Shown here piece by piece: positions 20,281 to 35,599 of a stretch of DNA of 64,000 nucleotides. Each line of letters starts with the position of its first letter. Position 1 is the stretch's first letter. The notes under the pieces were generated by a model that saw only the letters and a list, made by a program, of their open reading frames with translations, was not told where the DNA came from and did no database searches. The translations under genes and the position numbers were made by a program. This DNA comes from Neodiprion pinetum. Its lineage: Eukaryota; Arthropoda; Insecta; Hymenoptera; Diprionidae. The DNA lies in contig NC_060235.2 of NCBI RefSeq assembly GCF_021155775.2, forward strand, positions 16,924,693 through 16,988,692. Reading direction: 5' to 3'.

Positions 20281-23200
20281 AACAATGATATCCGATGTCT
20301 TCCAGCTAAAGCTTGACGATTGATTAATGTTCACGGGTACGAAAGGCGGGGCGTCTGAATATTATACTTACTTTTGTCCCCTTCTAGTCCTTGCTTCCCT
20401 TTTCTCAATTTTCTAGAGATTTTGTAACACGTCAACGATCCGCCGCCTGCAGCTATGCGCCCGATATAACGACTATCCTCGTTTGTTCGTGATTATTATC
20501 GGAACGTTTCACCGCTCGTGAATTCTCGTTATTTTAACAAGAACACGGTGTCTTGTGTTTCAAGTTTTTCGCTCTAAATCTAATTTGTGGGGAAATTTTC
20601 ATGCGGGATTTGTCTAAATCTGGAATTTACTAAATTATATGTACAGTACCGTGTCTAATATCGTTTAGTTTTTTTTCATCCAACACCGAATTACGATTGA
20701 TGAAACACAGTTCTAAACTCTCGGATTCACAGTTATAATCGGTTCCTGACCAACGATCAAAATAACATCATTTGCTACAAAAATTCCGCAGGCGTCAGTC
20801 GTAAATTTCCATGTATAATATTCTGTATTTCCGGTCAACCATCGAGGACCGCGTTATAAATGTTACACATATGCATACATCGTCCCACTCGCGAGTAAAA
20901 GATCTCTGACATCTTTTCGGTTTACCAAGAAAAATTAAAATTACAAAGGAAACTGAAGATCCGCATACATAATATATTATAAAAAAATATCAATCATCCG
21001 AAGGAGAGAAAAAAAAAAAAAAAAGACCTTCAGAGACATCGTCGACAAATTGTCACGCCGAAAGCGCGACAAAGTCTCGGGGATTAGACTGCATCCCTAA
21101 TCCCGCGTATAACCAGGAACTCATTCTCTTCGACGCCTGTGGTCCATGATACTCATAAGCTTCGGCATTTGTGAAGCACGTAAGAGTGCCGTGATCATCG
21201 TGACTACGTATCTCCCATATTTAACGCTGTCAAATTGTTACAACCCTGTATCGCCATATCTCATTGCATGCTCGTGTGGTGCAAAAGCCCTTGAGACCGT
21301 GCAGAACGCAGTTCGAGTGAATAAGCGCTTATAGGAACGGAAACATTGAAGGGTAGACAGGTTTTTTGATACGAGATAAAACTGTCGAAATTCGCAATAA
21401 TTTCGCAATGTCGTTACTCGCATCCTGCACTCTTCGCGGTTTCGTCGGACTAAAAGCGAAACTTGATTACAACCGTGCCGCGTTTATTATGCCCGTATAC
21501 ATTGATGTATATCCTAGGCGAGCTAAAAAAGTGCCGGATGATTCAGCTATAAGCATATTACGAGAACGTTTTCAAATACGCGGCCGCGGTCGTCAGCTCT
21601 GACGCACTCACCGAGAGCTTATTTAAGCGGACTGCGAAATATGTACAATTTCCGTGAAAGCTCACCTCGAGCCTCGTTTTCCGTTTTTATATGATCTTCC
21701 ACCGAGACTGCAGGCCGAATAAGAACGCCAACGCGCGATTTTCTTGGATGTATAAGATATAATTGTTGTTAGACGACGTAAAAAAAACAAAATCAAAGCC
21801 GACGTACAATATCGTTCTATCATTTCCAAAGACTCTTTGATATAATCCGATTATTTACAGAACTACACCTGTTTCCAGAAAATTCTTCTTCGGGTTAGAT
21901 GTACGCTTGTGCATTATACATATAAATATATATATATACATATTTACATTTATATATATATATATACATATATATGCCTGTACATACGTGCATAACGCAG
22001 AATTCGTGGTATCGGATAGCCGCCCCTTTGGTATGTAGGTACATAAAGTAAACGTACGTGCGCGATTCTAAAATTCCGATTGAATAAATTAACTGCCTTT
22101 CAAATAGAACCCTGCTTGCTGATCGTGTAAGTGTTATGCCACACATGCTGGCTAATGTAAGAAACGATGAAAAATGCCTCGGACATTCCTTGCAAATTCC
22201 TTGAAATAAATCGTCATGTCGGTAAGAGGTAAAAAAGAGAAAGGAAAATTGATATCTTTCAACACTTTATTTAATATCTCCGTTGGCCCGAAAAATTCAC
22301 AATGTTGCACACTTGAAGCTCGACTTGTAAAGCAACGCTCTTCAGTTATGCACCTCGCAGGCTTATACATTATTATATCTATATATAGACCAGTGCGCAG
22401 CCGTGGATCAAAAGCCAGCCGCTCTTATTATTCGTCACATGACCTCTGATCATTTTATCCGCAATTATCCACGGCAATCAGTACGATTATCTTTCAGCCC
22501 CTGAATTATGTGTCTACGTCATCGGGTTTAATTCTTACAGTACTTAATTGTTTTCCTCTGCTTTATCAGTTATATCTTGCTTTCTACAATTGTATTTTTC
22601 TGCGCTTTCTTTTTTGGGCCAATTTACGTGACATCACGAGGAGAAAAAAGGAAGAATATGAGAAAAGAATCCGCCCGAGTTTCAGTCTAAACGAAAAAGA
22701 ACAGCGGTTTGGAGTGATCGTGTTTACACAGACCAAAAAATAGCTGCCTATACGCGGTTCATCCATCTTTTTCTCATTCCTAGGTATACCGATAATACCA
22801 ACAATTTTTCTCGCTGTGATCAGCTAATTTAAGTATCGGTGGCCAGATGCTATCGAACACGTGTTAAAATCATGCTGCGGAAGTTTTGAGCTGGTTTATG
22901 CATGTAATAGATTCATCGGAATAAATTTTTGCGTGTTTGGCGGGATTTTCTGTAATACAATGTGACCAATAATTTTTCACTTCTGGTTTTCATCTTTCAA
23001 TTCCATCTTAGTTGGCACGATTGAAGGGGTCAAAAGGTGTCCACTTTGACAAATTGAAATAAAGCTTAGACACACGAAAGTCGAATATTCGTGTTAAAAA
23101 ATCCCATTTAAATTCGAGCGCTCTGCCAAAATCTTTGGCATTTGATATATGTTGCGATATATGAAAGTTCAAGTGAAGATTTCTGTGCCAATATAATATC

Positions 23201-26200
23201 CAAGTCGGCTTTACTAAATTGATCGTATGAGCATACAGCACATTTCGGAAATAATAAGGATGAAAAAATAATGCAACCATCGAGTTGTATTTTTTTACAA
23301 GCCTTGTCTATCCCTAGGCTTGCAAACTCCGCGGAAATTCACGACGAGTGCATATTACAGTTTTGCAAAGCATGGTCCGATAACAATGAAACTGAACAAC
23401 ACCAGATGGAGAAGCTCTCGTTAATTTTCCGAAAGACGCCAGACACCGGTGTATGAATGACGTGAAAAATTGCACGGCAAACCGAGGCGGGCCAACTTCA
23501 ATGATGTAATAATTTTAGAACTCGTAAATTAGACTTTTGATTTCGATTTAACGATCGTCGTCCAAAGACGCGGACTAGTTACGTCAACGCATTCCCCTCC
23601 AAATTCCCCCACCAGCGTCGCGTCTACATAATTTTATTTAAATTTGTGGCCAGAAGAAGTTTCACCGTCGTTACATGCACGCATACATTTGGGCAAAGAT
23701 CATCTACGCACGCAAAACGCGTATAACAGTGTACACGATGCATAAAGGTTCGTAGTAGGTACATCGATGTGTTAAGCGATTGGACTGTAAATCATATCAC
23801 AAGCCTCGGCGCCAAACTCTCCACTCATCTCAACAACCAGAACCAGCTGTACGAGTTTCGATCAACGGATTCCACTCCATCATTGTACATGCACGTTCTC
23901 GACGGCTGATGAGAGTGATCGTTTAGCACATCCATAAATCCGACACATTGTAAACAGAGATCCGAAAATTCGTCCGTCGTCGAAGCCGCGTTGTCCTGCA
24001 GTCCTCTTCTTGGCATGAATCATGATTCAACTATGGTCTTCCAAGCTTTCAGAAGACCTGCGTAATTCACTGCACATCACAAACGGAACAGCCTATGCTG
24101 CCAAGAATAAGACCTGAGCGGGCTGGGCGGGGGGAGAGGGAAGATACGGCTGATTTCATTTCTCGACACTAAATTATCGAGAACTTTGTTGCAGACTGTG
24201 AGGTTGCAGCATGCCGCTGATGCGTACCGTCGGTTATTCCAATTCGGTATTCTACGAGAACAAGTTGCAGATAAACCGCAGTGCCAAATTTTCGAAGCAA
24301 GTTATTGTCCTTCATAATTTCGGCAAATTAACGGACTGCAGACGTTGCACATTTCCGGAGCTTGACATTATAATTGAACGACATCCAGATATTTGGGATA
24401 CACGTACTCGGCGATGATGCAACGATTTATTCATCTTTCACCTCAAAAGGAGAAGATGAAGAAGAAGAAGAAGGAGAGGAATGGTTGGTGCACTTTTACA
24501 TTGGTGGGTAAGAATTTGGTACCACGGTCATTATTGTATCGCTCCCCAAGTGCCAGTCCTCGCTCCACAACAAGAAAGAGAGATATTTAGAGAACCGCTA
24601 CGCTACATCTCATAGATCTTGGACTTTGGCTGTCACCGTGATTCTATGAAATGGTTTTTTTCCCCTTGGACTCTACTTCATCTTCTTCTTTTCAATTTTT
24701 CCTCTTTTTCCTTTCCTTCTCTGCGGTTAGCTATGAAAGGGGTCTTTCAGCCGGAGATAAAACATATAACCGTGTGATTTAATCAACAAACGCTACGTCA
24801 ATTTTTACACGAATATTTCCACGATATCCGATTCGTGTATATTGTATTCGAGGTTTGTGATGTAAGCTCGAGCCAGTGGGTAAAAACAATTCCCTCGTAT
24901 GTTATAATGGGTAATTCCCTCTGATAAAATCAGGATCGTCAAATAAGAAAACGGTCATTAGAATTTTATTACCTTTCGCTCCCGTTACCTCGGTGTCTGC
25001 GTTTTGGCGTTTTACACGCTTGCGGTTTCGCTCGGATCTTTCATCTCAACCCTTCAAAGTTCCCGAAGCACACAACCGCGGTTACCTTGGAGAACTGGAT
25101 CACCCAATCCACACTCAAGGTCCAGCTGTTTTCCGATCCTTCAGGCACGGTTATTTATACATCGGTGTCGGATAAACTACTTCCACGTTTCCGTTCGCCG
25201 TTTCCCCCCAGACGATCATATAACAATACGTATTTATCATTCGCAATGGCGAGAGCCAGCTGCATCGTTCGGTATTTCAGCTCAGGGATGTAAAAGGCCT
25301 GCAGCACGAAAGCATCACGAAGAGTTGCGCACAGCGGTAGCACATCCTTCGGGACGATCCTGCAGCATCGTCATGCTCGTGGTAATCGTACAAGAGACTA
25401 GAAGTCTAACGTGTTCTTTTCTATTCTTGGTTCCGCGCTGTAGAAACCTACTGCCAACAGAAATATTACCTCTCCTGATCCAAAAATAGGACCCACACGA
25501 ACGAACGAACCAACATCGCGGTCGTTCCGTTCCGTTCGCTTCCGTTCGCGGTCTTCGAGTTCTTTGGTGCGAGGGAGTCCTTGCGGCATATGCGTCGCGG
25601 CGCCGGGAAGCCGTGGCGTCGAAAGACCTCTACCAGCCAGTTAACACCAAACAGATTGCGCCCGGTGAAATATATCCCTGCAGCCGTGCCTCACGGTCTG
25701 GAAGTTAAGAAGCTGATGAAAAAATATAATCTAACGTCTTCGGGAGAAAAGAAGAAAACTAGACATGAGATTCATGGTAGCACATGCCTGCGTGCGAGTT
25801 GACTATGACGAAGCTTCGTTCTTTCCATCCTAGGCGAAACAATTGACATCGTATCATATATTACAGGTGCATTCATACACGGTAATACTGGTAAATAAGA
25901 CACTTGCACTGGTGAACTGTTCGGCTATCATCCAACAGAGGGTGCAAAAGACCGGAACGGCTGGGTGTCACGTACTGCACACGTTCAATTCGTATGGTGA
26001 AGGTGCACAGGAAGTAAGGAGCGGAGGCGTAAGCGTCTCGTTGCCATACAGGAAAGTTTACGATCTGGTTTACGGACTGGCGAGCAAAGTGCAGACTGAC
26101 TAAACTCGAAATAGCCCGAACGAGGATGGAGAGAAATAGAAAGACACAAACGTCGCAACGTGGGATTTGGTAACTAAACACGAAACTAAACGGAACGTTG

Positions 26201-29200
26201 CGGACAATATGTAACGTTGCATATAGTGCTAATTTCGACCTGATACATCGGCTGACAAAAGAGGCACGTACCCCTCGTCACGTACTAGGCGGTGGAAAAC
26301 ACAAGCTGACTGGCTAACGATTAGTCATAAATCGCTGAGAGCGACACGAGTCTTGAGACTACGGTTGCGGCATGTTATATGCATAGGTATAACTGCAGCA
26401 GCCGGTCGGCGGTCTGAACCATCAAAGGCTGTAGCACTTGCAGTTGCGAAGAAGAAGACCGACGAACGAAGAGCGAAGAACGAACAAGAAGTTTCTGTGA
26501 AAAAAAAAACAAGAAAAAGAAAAACGAAAGCAGCAGGGAATTCTAATTTTTCAAACATTTCTCATCGTTGATGGTGTAATTGCGTGAAAATTTTTCTATC
26601 GACTCGAGAATCGAGTCAAACCGAAAACTTTTCATCGTCATGATCGTTATGTGTAACGCGTGCGCGGGGATACAGAAGAACGATATAACGTTGTTTAATT
26701 TAAGAGGTCGATTAATTTATCCAGACATCTAGAACCGCGTGTTGTTTCTGGCGTAGGTATATGAAACGTGAGGGTGAAAATTTATTACCGTGAATAAGAA
26801 ATATTTAAAACTCCGCGGTTATGAAAGATTTATAATCAATCTGCTATACAGCGAAGAAATCGCGTCTGTTTGTACAAGCCCGCGGTGTAAAGATTGTTCC
26901 ACGTATCCGACAAGGTGGTTTGGTTTGTCTATTTTTCTTGAGAAGAACTGAAGGAAAATCTATTTGTAAGAAAATCGTATTTTGCAGAGAGCATAGGGTC
27001 ACAATTGCACGTTCTGCAGCCAATAACTAAAACGGATGCCACATGATACAGGTACAATAATTCGTCAGGAATTTTCAACGACGATGAAACGATTTTAATA
27101 GCCGACAACTCCTAACTCTGCTCGGCGATCCGTAGACACACAGACGCACAAACACACACGTACAACACCATGAGGTACGGCGAGCCTGTGCAGAGTTTCG
27201 GTAATAAAGTTAAAGTTAAATATAAATGGGCCGCGAGGTATACGGTCGGCGTTAGTTAGCGGGTTGTTAAACAGTTTTGGATATACGTCACGGTGTGTGT
27301 AACACGCCTGTATAACTCAGACGCGTGAATGCCGTCTCCATGCAGTCGAATGACACAGAAGCCGGGGGCCATCGCAGCCATCTTTATTGCCCCGAAGAAG
27401 GAGACGAGACTTCGCACTCATCATGCGGCTACTGATCAACCGAAGCATGCCGATTCATATACCGCTCGAAATCTTGAACGTCGGGGGTAAATTTTAGGAA
27501 CATGTGAAATCCTTCCTGGGATAAAGAAGACTATTTTTTGTCACGAGACAATTGAAGCCGGTAACGTTAACGTATGAACGACACGCGATGAAAGAAGCAG
27601 AATCACTATTTTCCACCTTGAGGATATCTTCGAAGGAGTTGACCTTGCAAAATGTAGCGGGTTATTTGTACGATGCGCGCCTGATTGTTGGCAAATCGGG
27701 GTACAAGTCCACCCTGAGCAGCTCCGATGCTCTTTTGTTATCACGCGGCTGATGTCGCCTCGGTGAAACTCGGAGCTGCTCAGAGTTGATGTGTGTCCTG
27801 ATTTGCCTATAATTAGGGGACCCTATAACGCGCATCTCAGGTCTGTATAACTATGCGATATTTGTTGTTGCTCGATTACGATTTATTGAATCTTGGACAA
27901 TCCTGATGTTGTGAAATAAGGGGTCGTTCCAAAAAGGATATTGTAATGTTAACGCTACGAACTTGAACTCCGTTTATCCTCATCTTCGACTGTACGGTTC
28001 GCCGTGCAGAACTTTGGTTCCTTAATCAAAGGTTTAGAAGCGTACACTCTTCGAGTGCGGGAAATCGATTTAAGCCGAATCGCTGAGATACACTTGAGGC
28101 GTTTATGAATCACCGAAATTGAGCGGGTGATTGTTTACGGAGTGAGCGATCAAGCCCCGGAACCACTTCGAATATCAGCTGACACGGAACGCGTTTTAAA
28201 CTTTCAACTGCAGAAGGGATCAAGCCCACTTACTGCACCAGTATGCACGATGGGAGGATGTAGTCAGTTAAAGTGGCGGGTGTAAATGAGAGAGGCACAA
28301 ACGACCGAAATACTTTCGGGTTAATAATAGGCCGCGGGAATTATCGGTCGACTGTATCCTGAAGAAGGTTCGACCGGAGCGAGGTAAGAGGGAAGTAGTA
28401 GGGAAATCGGAATTCACGAATCACGCCTGTTGCACGGTTTAAATGAACGATACATCACGGGAATAAACCGGTATATTTTGCAAAGTCAACTCCTTCAAAG
28501 ATGTCCTCAAGTTGGAAAATACTGATTATGCTCCCTTCACCACGTTTAATTTATACGTTGACGTTACTGTCTTCGATTATCTCGTGACGAAATGGAGCCG
28601 ACTCATTTCCTCATTATCTCAGAAGGATTTCACGCGTTCGTAAAATTTAGCCCCGACGTTGAAAATTTCGGGCGGTACATCAATTCGGCATGCTTTGATA
28701 GTACACAAATCGTTCTTAAAGTCCAGTCTGCCGGTTGTGAACGATGGATTGACAGTGGGATCTTGACTAGATGTCCAGTCGACGGTGTTCTTGGTCGTTT
28801 CAGCTTCCGCATGAGGCGGATGGTCAAACGAACAATTAGTTTGGCAATATCGTGCGGGAGAGTCGGCCTGTTCCCCTTTGCTGGCGGTCTCCAACTCAGC
28901 GGCAGCAAAGCGGAAAAAGACACACCCTCGGCCAACACTCCACCACCATATCATTCGGCGTCCTTTTCAGGTTTCAGCCCCGCTGCATCGACGACGGTAC
29001 GTTTCGTTGCCTCGCCTGAAAGGTAGGAAATCCGTTAGAAATGAATCGGGAAAAAATGAGGACCAGAGTCAACAAGTAATTGATCTTGACTATCGGACAG
29101 CGTGAACCGATCTTGTGATTCGAGTTTTACGAAGCTTTCTTCGGCCACATCGAATGCCAAGTGGAAGCTTTCGGCGAGGTTCAATCCGCCTAAAACCGAG

Positions 29201-31430
29201 TGTCAGCTATAGGTGCGTGGCCGTTTAATTCGGTCGTTACCGCAGTGCGAGAGAGCAGGTGGACGGATGTGCTGATTCTAATAATAAAGGTATACGGAAT
29301 TATTAATATTGGATAGAATCAGTCTAAACCTTTGCACGTAGAGTCCGGGCCAGGAAATCGTCGCCTGATTTTATGCACGGCATGTCACGAGATAAAAGAT
29401 GCAACCATACATGAACTTCGGCTATTAACGCATGAGATGATTTTCGAAAGGACGTATTTCCGCAGGGCAATCGAACATATAGATAAACCCTACAGCTGAC
29501 AAATAGTCGAAGAGTATAATATTCAGTGATGATTCTGAGAAAATTTAAGTTTCTTTAGTCACGGAGCTTTCCTCGATTTACCGTTGCTTCGATTTTCCAC
29601 CCAATCTTTAAATTTTAACTCCGGCTTTCTGAATCATGGTGCAATTCTCCTGCGCCGAGCGCATCTGTTTGGTGGCTGGCGAAGCGCGGGCGGTTGTACA
29701 TGAAATGTATACGAATATCGTGGCTTAGGTCCAGCAAGTGTTGGCTATATTAAGCCTGCCGCTTATGTAAGACTAACTCATATTTTATACCCGTCGCGGT
29801 CGTACGTATGACTCCATGGCGTATATATGCTTACGGCGCAAGTATAACACAGGTATCTGCAACCATGCGAAACGAAGGTTTCGTTTTCGCGATTCAGATC
29901 TGATGGTAACGAATCTCATGAATTTCTTTTGTGGTATATTACGGATCCAAGATCGCGTCTTGTAGGTCAAATTTTGCACATCGGTGTCGTCAATTGTTTC
30001 GTTCATCTTTCATTTCGCACGTTGCAAATTTCCTCTACACAGAGCGAGAGACGGATTTTTAAGATTTTTGAAATTCCGCGTCGTGCAGCCTCGTGAAAGT
30101 GTGAATGTACTACAAATGATCGTCGAGCTATGCGGCAAGAGAATTTTAAAGGTACGATGCATTGTTTGTAAATCTTGTATTTTCGTTTTCCGCTGCACGT
30201 ACGCGGCTGCCGCGAATATCTATATATCCCTAAGCAAACAAGCGGGTTGAGGCGATGAGTGACGATCAGTACGGTATGTTCCAAGGCAAACAAACCGCGA
30301 GATACGGATGCTGCAGAGAAAACTAGTCCGACTTCCGAAACGAATAAACAACGGCAAGAACACATTGCGAGTAACCGGCAATTCGAGGCGCGGATTTATC
30401 TTGAATCACACGCGTTATTATAGCCGGCAGGCCTGTCATAATGTAAAACTATAATCGTTTTGTTTTTGGCGCAAGGATTCTACATCATATCTTGAGAAAA
30501 TTTCCCTCTCCGAACTACAATTTAACAGACGCTCCACTCCACGTGTTGTTCCACAACTTGTTTGCCAGATTTTTCCAACGAGTTGCTGCATTGATAATAA
30601 CAACTGTAAGAATTAACTTGAAAATTTTCCTATTCATATCATGTATAAATTACGTAATTAAATCTATATTACTGAACAAAAAATCGTCACGGGAATATAG
30701 ATGTACAAATAGCACACGATAATTCCGTGGTAATTGTTATTGTTATTATTTTTATTTTTTTCTCAAGTTATACAAAAAAGACCAATGTTAATTATTACAT
30801 ATTATATACCTGTACCCAAGGTTAGAAGATAAAAAAAATTTAATCATGCAAATTTCAAAGTATGAAGGCACACACATTCATTGGGATCGGAATAATTTTA
30901 TGTGTCGTTGTTAATGGTGTTATTTCGTTTGTTTTTATCATCGTACATAACAGTTTCCTATACCATGTATATGACATTCGAAACATGTAGTTGGATGAAA
31001 GCCTCGATTTTCTCTTCTTCCTTTATATTAAACATCTGTTACAATAATGTTATGTTGTTAACCACATCTATACGAGTGAATTGCTTAGATCACTGTTTCA
31101 TATTGTTTTTGCAAATCGTGCGTTCGCAAACCGCGGTTATAAAAACAAAAATCGGTTAAAAATCGGTCGGCGTTTTTCAATCGCGATTAAAAAATTTTTC
31201 CCGCCTCGCATCCGATAAAAGCATAAAATACATGAAAAAGAGAGGCTTGTAAGAACATTTAAAAAAACGAACACGGACACGCACAAACACGAATTGAGAA
31301 ACAAAAATCAGGAGCAAACAATGAACAGAAAGAAGAAACTCGTCGAGGCACAAGAACGAGTGAATAAAAATCACGCGTTCATCGATATAATCATGATCGT
31401 AACGAAGGGTATAGGTATAATGACAATAGC
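20281..31430. other. 11-kb stretch without a recognisable gene
   Basis: I see no domain, no convincing splice-linked exon set and no long inverted repeat. Local features: ATG/TA-rich low complexity at about 21905-21975, A-run at 21010-21025, (GAA)n near 24450-24480. The longest ORFs (28592-29026 and its antisense overlaps) are matched by equally long frames on the other strand, which argues against coding. Confidence 0.45.
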
Positions 31431-31479
31431 GAACCGCCTACCGTGTGTTTTGTAAAAAAAAAAAAAATGATGGTAGGTA

Positions 31480-31920
31480 TAATACTTCGTAAATCAATCG
31501 CGGCGAATATCCTGACGGCGATCGTTTCGTCTTTTCCGATTTTCGGCCGGAGACCACGTGGACGTGATCCTTCCGGCGATGCCGTAGGACTATCGGATGA
31601 TCGGTAGGTCGCTTGAGGATCGCAAGAGCCAGATGGCCGGAGGTGAAAGATCGGCGAACGACGGCTGATAACCTCTCCCTCGGGAAGTGTTCACCGGGAC
31701 GCACCGCCGTCGATAGTTAACGCCTGGATGCGAACTGACTCCGTTTCGTCCATTCACGATCAGAATCGTGGGCGTCGACGAGGGGCTACGTCAACGTCGA
31801 CGTCGCGGCGCAAGCGCCGGGCGCTCCTTCTTTCCTTATTTCTTCCTTCCGTTCGCCGTTGCGGCCGTCCTCCCGTTTCCTTTTCCTCCTGCGCTGTGCG
31901 GATCTATTTCGATTAATTTA
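31480..31920. promoter_or_regulatory. CpG-rich patch, possible promoter
   Basis: A sharp rise in GC and CpG within an AT-rich region (for example GTCGACGTCGCGGCGCAAGC around 31795-31815). Short ORFs occur on both strands but none is recognisable. May be an unassigned start region or first exon. Confidence 0.25.
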
Positions 31921-34900
31921 TAAAACACAATAACCCGCGAAAAAGCCTTCACCCCCCCTCCCCTAATTCCGGAAGCCCCGTCGCTCGCTTCCGGTTCGAA
32001 ATCGCGTCGATGTGCGTAACACCTCGATTTGTGGAAAAGATTATGGTCAGCGTCATTTTTTGACGCGATGCAATTCGCTGTTTCTATTTTTCTCTCATGC
32101 TATTGCACAGAGGCTATTTTCAGTCACGGATTATACTGATGTTTATTTGAAACGTTGAAACATTATCTCCTGCATTGCTGTGTAATAATCTAACGGTTAG
32201 ATAAACCATCTGGAATAGTTTCAAAAGTATTTTTCCTTCTCTTCGACTACCGTGCTACATTATTTGCCTCATATTTGTGAGTTTCAAATTTTTCAAACTT
32301 GACATAAAAACAGCAGCGAAATTATTCTGAATCGGTATAAAATTTGGCACGGAGTTAGCTGTTCAAAGTCGAATTAAAAATCGAACCCAATAATCTAAAA
32401 ACGTTTTACAAAAATAAAAAGTACTTAACTTATGACGATCGCTAAAAACCGGTATATGCAACGAAGAAAGATAAGTTATGATGATATGAGGTGTAGCGGA
32501 TGGTGGAGATACGGTTTTAGACACGGCTGACATAATTCAGCAAACGGAAACGCCCTCCGATTCAGGGATAATATTTATTCCGGGTAAAAACAAGCGGGCC
32601 TGGAGAAAAGCCAAGGCGAATAGCTCTCCAGCATCGCGGATCGGATACTGCGTAGGCCAAAATCAAAACCAAAGCCGGAAGTTCGTACCTCGTTAATATA
32701 ATTTCGGTGAAACTCACAGGTACATACACTAAATATAATCTGGTAGCATTGAATTTTGCCAAGAAATTCGGATTCCCAACGTGATAAAAATTCGAGAAAA
32801 TTGAGTGCAGGCTGCAGTGGAGGCTTGGCTCATACCACAAAGGCGAAAACCGTCAAATTCAATCGTCGAAAACTATATATCAAGATATTATAATCTAAAC
32901 CAGACCCGCCGTCGGTTCCGTTCCCCTTCCGTGGTCTCAAATAATCGAGAAGAGAGAGAGAGACAGAGAAGCGAGATCAAAGTAGGCTAAACTTCCTTCG
33001 CGATAAAAATAGTTCAGGGAGAGAAAATCGCGTTAAATAGGTGTGAGATGCGTACGAAATAAGCTGCGCGTACATTACGTACACATGAAACGCATTTTGA
33101 CTCGATATTTCAGGGGCAGTTGTGCGAAATCACCGTCATCGTCGCCTTTGGTGTGCAATGGCGTGAGATTGCGAAACTGCAACATCTGGCCAATTACCCG
33201 AAATGCATCAACAAACGTTTTCGCCGCAATAACAAACAGAGATCGCGTCACGTTTTGCCGATAGAATAATATAATAATCACCGACTCCTCTAAATCTCTA
33301 GAGGTTTCAAATATATACGAGCATTGAGAAAAAAATTGTTTTTTGCCTCGCTAGATGAAATCGATGTGGTCTGTGCTCCACTCGAAAATCCCCATCTTCT
33401 GGTAGGTAGAACCAGTACTTGATATTTCCTTAGATAAGAGAACCAAACTTCGTGTTACGAAATAGTGAAGAGAAGCACAGATTACGTATAAGGATGAGAA
33501 GAACGCGTTAGAATCGATCGACGCGATACGTACATATAGGAGGAATATGAAAACCGAGTCCAAGATCTTCCTGTAGGATTACAGTGATAATGTATAGTAG
33601 ATAAGAAGAAAATTCGTCGCATGCGTAAAATAAGTTTGCTATAGGTGAACGCTGTACACGTTCCAACGTTGAAGCATGATCTCAAACGCGTTCAAGCTAA
33701 TAAATAATAAACAGGATTACTTTGTAGCGAGCGTTTGAAACTCGTACAAAGTGGATACAAGCGGACGCGATCCGTCATGAGGGAAACAGCTGTGCCGCTG
33801 GTGCTGTACTCATACACGCAGGGTGATCCTCATCTCTAGAAGAGAGATACGATTATGAATGCAGTGGAAGCTGCGCGGCGACCGAGAAGAAAGTTCAAAC
33901 ATAATAATTGCACTTACCGTTGGATTATCCAAGCTTCGGTTGTTCTCTGCGTTCTTCGTTTATCCTTCTTTTGCTTCCTCTTCGCGTCCTCCATTTTCTA
34001 CCTAGGAAACGAAATTATAAAAAAGGAACAATCGGGAGCGTCGAAACCGAGTTGTAGTAGCTGAAACATGCAGCCGTCAAACGACGGTTGAACCGAAGCT
34101 CGTAACTGTCAAGCTGTCAGGCGACACGGGTGATCCGAAATTGTTCGGACGTAAATCAAAGGATTTTACGAGCGCGCCGGTTTCGCGGAGCTCGGCTTGA
34201 CGTGAAGGCACCCTGAAGAAATCGAGACTTCGAGCCGTCACTGTAGGGCTGTCCGGCCATCCACCGTCGCTTCCACCGCTCGTCAATTTCTCCGTATACG
34301 ACGAGTTTCCTAATTGCCGACTATTACACTTGTCAGGGAAATATCTGTTTAAGTTTATGGTATGAAACTCTTCAGCCAACTGTGCTGTTGCCTCTTACCG
34401 AATAGCGCGTGTTATTGATCTCTTATTATTACTTCACATCCAGCTTCTCTGAGTATCCAAGCTCTATTGTACACAGCGGAGAATCACTTGAATCCTTTCA
34501 CACTCTGCTATTCGTAATATGAGTAGCCTAAAACGATCAGCTGATCGCTATGATCGCCGTCATCTTGATTCCGGCTACGCCCACGTTTGATAACCCTTGA
34601 TTAACCTTCAGAGGAAGGGAAAACCGCATGATCGACACTTTACTCGTGATAGTTTTAACATAATAAATACCTTTTTTATGCATTTTCTGAAGAAGACCAA
34701 GAATCCCAAATCCCCGTCATCTAAGGGTTAATTCGTGTCAGTTGTGATCCAGATAGTAGGGTCTAATCACCCCTTATTCGTCACGCTTCTGTTACCTGAA
34801 ATATACGCATCCAAAACAGAGAAGAAACAAACAACATGACAAGAAAGTAAAATGTACGTTATGTAAACTCGCGTAATTTGAATTAAAAATTGGCTAACTG

Positions 34901-35599
34901 ATGATATTGGGCGTAAAATTGCCCTTTGACCATAAGCAAATGTGCATCAAACCCACGTACTTTAGAAACTGTGAACGAATTTGATTGAAAAAATATAATT
35001 TTACCTATCCCATTCCTCTGTCTGCAGTATAATGTATAAGATTATGTACGCGTGATACCAATAATAAGCTGAATGTTCGTTTTAATAATAGCCGAAACCA
35101 TTTAAATATATGAATTACATTATAAGTTTATACACACGTACGTACCAATATTAGATTCTGGGCGAACGGGGAAAGTGAGAGGAAATTATTCGCACTATTC
35201 CTGTAAGGCGGCCAGGTGATACGATAGTCGTCAGGTGTTAATAAAAAATGAAAACATGGTCTTAATGCCAAGGAAGAAAAAGGAACAATCTTCAATCGAA
35301 GTAGGGATTCCAAGAAATTTGTCCAGTTTGATATTGAAAATAATTACTGAAAATTGCGTTGCGATTAAACATCAGGTGCCTAGTTTCAGAATAATGCAAA
35401 GAAAAATTTTCGAGAAGTTGGATTTGAAACATTAAAAAAATTCGCGCGCACAATAGCGGTGACTCTATGAACTATTGGAAATTTGAACTTGTGCGCATCG
35501 TGCGATTACTAGTGGGTCATAAAAAGTTAGTTGCGCAGACGAACACGAGAGGCGCCAAAATACAGAACTTCCGGCCTGTCATCTGGAGGCGTGAGCTCG
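31921..35599. other. no gene recognised
   Basis: AT-rich with short ORFs only. A few GT-AG pairs could be imagined, but no product emerges. Confidence 0.4.

Noticed and set aside
28592..29026. 144-residue ORF with two long antisense ORFs
   Set aside because: Comparable frames on both strands, no domain and no splice partner. Most likely non-coding.
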